Assembly: GCA_014730345.1 (NCBI GenBank)
Contig: WJIJ01000154.1
Coordinates: forward strand, 1-44,257
Length of the DNA: 44,257 nucleotides
DNA from: Candidatus Zixiibacteriota bacterium
GTDB taxonomy: Bacteria > Zixibacteria > MSB-5A5 > UM-FILTER-46-8
Direction of reading: 5' to 3'
This document shows positions 43,483 to 44,257 of the stretch, in pieces. Every line of letters starts with the position of its first letter. Position 1 is the first letter of the stretch. The notes beneath the pieces were generated by a model. It saw only the letters and a list, made by a program, of their open reading frames with translations, did no database searches and was not told the origin of the DNA. The position numbers were made by a program, and so were the translations under genes.

Positions 43483-44257
43483 GTGGGTTTGCATCAGGGT
43501 AACAGCCGGAATCTAAAGCCATATTTGCCGAGTATTATCCTCGAGCAAAAAAGGGATGGCTTTTCTTCGTCAATTGAGGTACTTGAAGGCTCCCTGATGT
43601 TTGCCGACATCTCCGGTTTTACAGCTATTTCCGAAAAGCTGTCCAGGGTGGGCAAAAGCGGTTCCGAGGAACTTACCACCATAATTAATCGCCATCTATC
43701 GGGAATGGTCTCAATTATAACTGCGCACGGCGGGGATATACTTAAATTTGGCGGCGATGCCACCCTGGTATATTTTGACGATATCAAACTGGCCGCGAAG
43801 GCGGCTTTCGCTGTCAACAACTGGGCGACTGAAAACAGTTTCGTGAAAACATCCGCGGGTAAGTTTGAGTTAAGCCTGCATACAGGATTGCATTACGGAA
43901 AGTTCTTTTCAGCGGAAGTAGGGGATCCGGAGGTGAAGCTTGAACATATTGTTACCGGGCACGCATTGAACGAGGTTTTTAACGCCGCCGACTACGCTGA
44001 AGGGGGCGAAGTGGGGGCTACCGCTGAATTCATAACCGCCGCCGATGGGTTAGTTGAACAATACGATTCAAAAGGCGGCTATTTTCTTATAAATCCAACC
44101 ATTGATATTGACCTGAGGGCTATAACTGAACATGATATCGATTGGGATAATCTCGATGTCGAACTGCTCAGCAAATTCCTTCCCCACGGGCTTTACGATA
44201 AGATTTCCACCGGCCGGGGCGCAATGGTTTCCGGCGAGCACCGCAATGTAACCGTGA
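43483..44257 (+). CDS. class III adenylate/guanylate cyclase domain protein, partial (runs off the right edge)
   Basis: A GTG start lies directly after the upstream TAA, with GGGA seven bases before it; the frame is open for 258 codons to the window edge. The first metal aspartate is D42 in F-A-D-I-S-G-F-T-A-I-S-E-K. The second is D92 in L-K-F-G-G-D-A-T-L-V-Y-F, with K88 in the purine-contacting position. The later T-G-H-A-L-N-E-V-F-N-A-A-D-Y-A carries N163, but the arginine normally four residues on appears as N167. The layout (cyclase domain near the N-terminus, then A-E-G-G-E-V-G-A-T) resembles soluble adenylate cyclases that continue into a second cyclase domain and an ATPase/TPR region. 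Substrate and activity are not certain. Confidence 0.85.
   Translation, partial: MGLHQGNSRNLKPYLPSIILEQKRDGFSSSIEVLEGSLMFADISGFTAISEKLSRVGKSGSEELTTIINRHLSGMVSIITAHGGDILKFGGDATLVYFDDIKLAAKAAFAVNNWATENSFVKTSAGKFELSLHTGLHYGKFFSAEVGDPEVKLEHIVTGHALNEVFNAADYAEGGEVGATAEFITAADGLVEQYDSKGGYFLINPTIDIDLRAITEHDIDWDNLDVELLSKFLPHGLYDKISTGRGAMVSGEHRNVTV

Noticed and set aside
1-44257. CRISPR arrays, insertion sequences, phage genes or rRNA
   Set aside because: I saw no regularly spaced direct repeats, transposase or integrase motifs, phage structural proteins or rRNA signatures.

Overview
The window looks like bacterial chromosome from an uncultured member or relative of the FCB group (Zixibacteria, KSB1 or Marinimicrobia-like lineages are plausible; the exact phylum cannot be fixed from this piece). 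The main reason is that five intact secreted proteins and one broken one end in the same roughly 80-residue C-terminal sorting domain (an N-Y-P-N-P-F-N start, a G-Q-x-V middle, an S-G-V/I-Y-F-Y core and a final K-M-x-L-L/V-K). This domain is typical of type IX secretion (PorSS) cargo. Several promoters match the ordinary sigma-70 consensus (TTGACA, 17 bases, TATAAT) rather than the Bacteroidetes type. TGA is a genuine stop codon here, and TTG and GTG starts are used.

Layout. Positions 1-2317 (minus) hold two tandem paralogues of an unknown secreted repeat protein; the right-hand one is cut from its sorting domain by an in-frame TGA. Positions 2715-5393 (plus) are a four-gene 2-oxoacid:ferredoxin oxidoreductase operon with its own terminator. 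A structured, gene-free stretch follows (5449-5700). Positions 5761-15534 (minus) encode a secreted M14 carboxypeptidase and a 2342-residue secreted repeat and beta-helix protein, followed by a small lipoprotein. Positions 16496-21866 (minus) form a compact osmoprotection operon: a DUF5752 protein, a TreT-like trehalose synthase, OtsB, an MscS channel and OtsA. Upstream lies a 125-residue orphan with its own promoter and terminator. Positions 22747-25186 (plus) are an MBOAT acyltransferase with an SGNH-like partner, then a class V cysteine desulfurase. Positions 26690-31195 (plus) are two tandem secreted ComEC-like metallo-beta-lactamase proteins.

Positions 31275-33797 (minus) hold guaB, a coiled-coil zinc-ribbon protein and two tRNA genes. 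A membrane glycosyltransferase fused to TPR repeats follows on the minus strand, and then a secreted M43-type metalloprotease on the plus strand. Positions 37925-41212 (minus) carry a DUF2148 protein, an iron alcohol dehydrogenase, nadA and an adenylylsulfate-kinase-like gene. Positions 41489-44257 (plus) form a signalling operon: a soluble histidine kinase with an N-terminal cyclic-nucleotide-binding domain, a DUF3307 membrane protein and a class III cyclase that runs off the window.

Together the genes suggest an anaerobe or facultative anaerobe with ferredoxin-linked 2-oxoacid metabolism. It appears to export large adhesive or hydrolytic proteins, stockpile trehalose by two routes beside a pressure-release channel, and possibly run a local cyclic-nucleotide-to-histidine-kinase circuit. 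The most novel points are that circuit, the paired metallo-beta-lactamase/OB-fold exoproteins, the module shared just before the sorting domain by unrelated secreted enzymes, and the in-frame TGA at a cysteine-equivalent position followed by a perfect hairpin.
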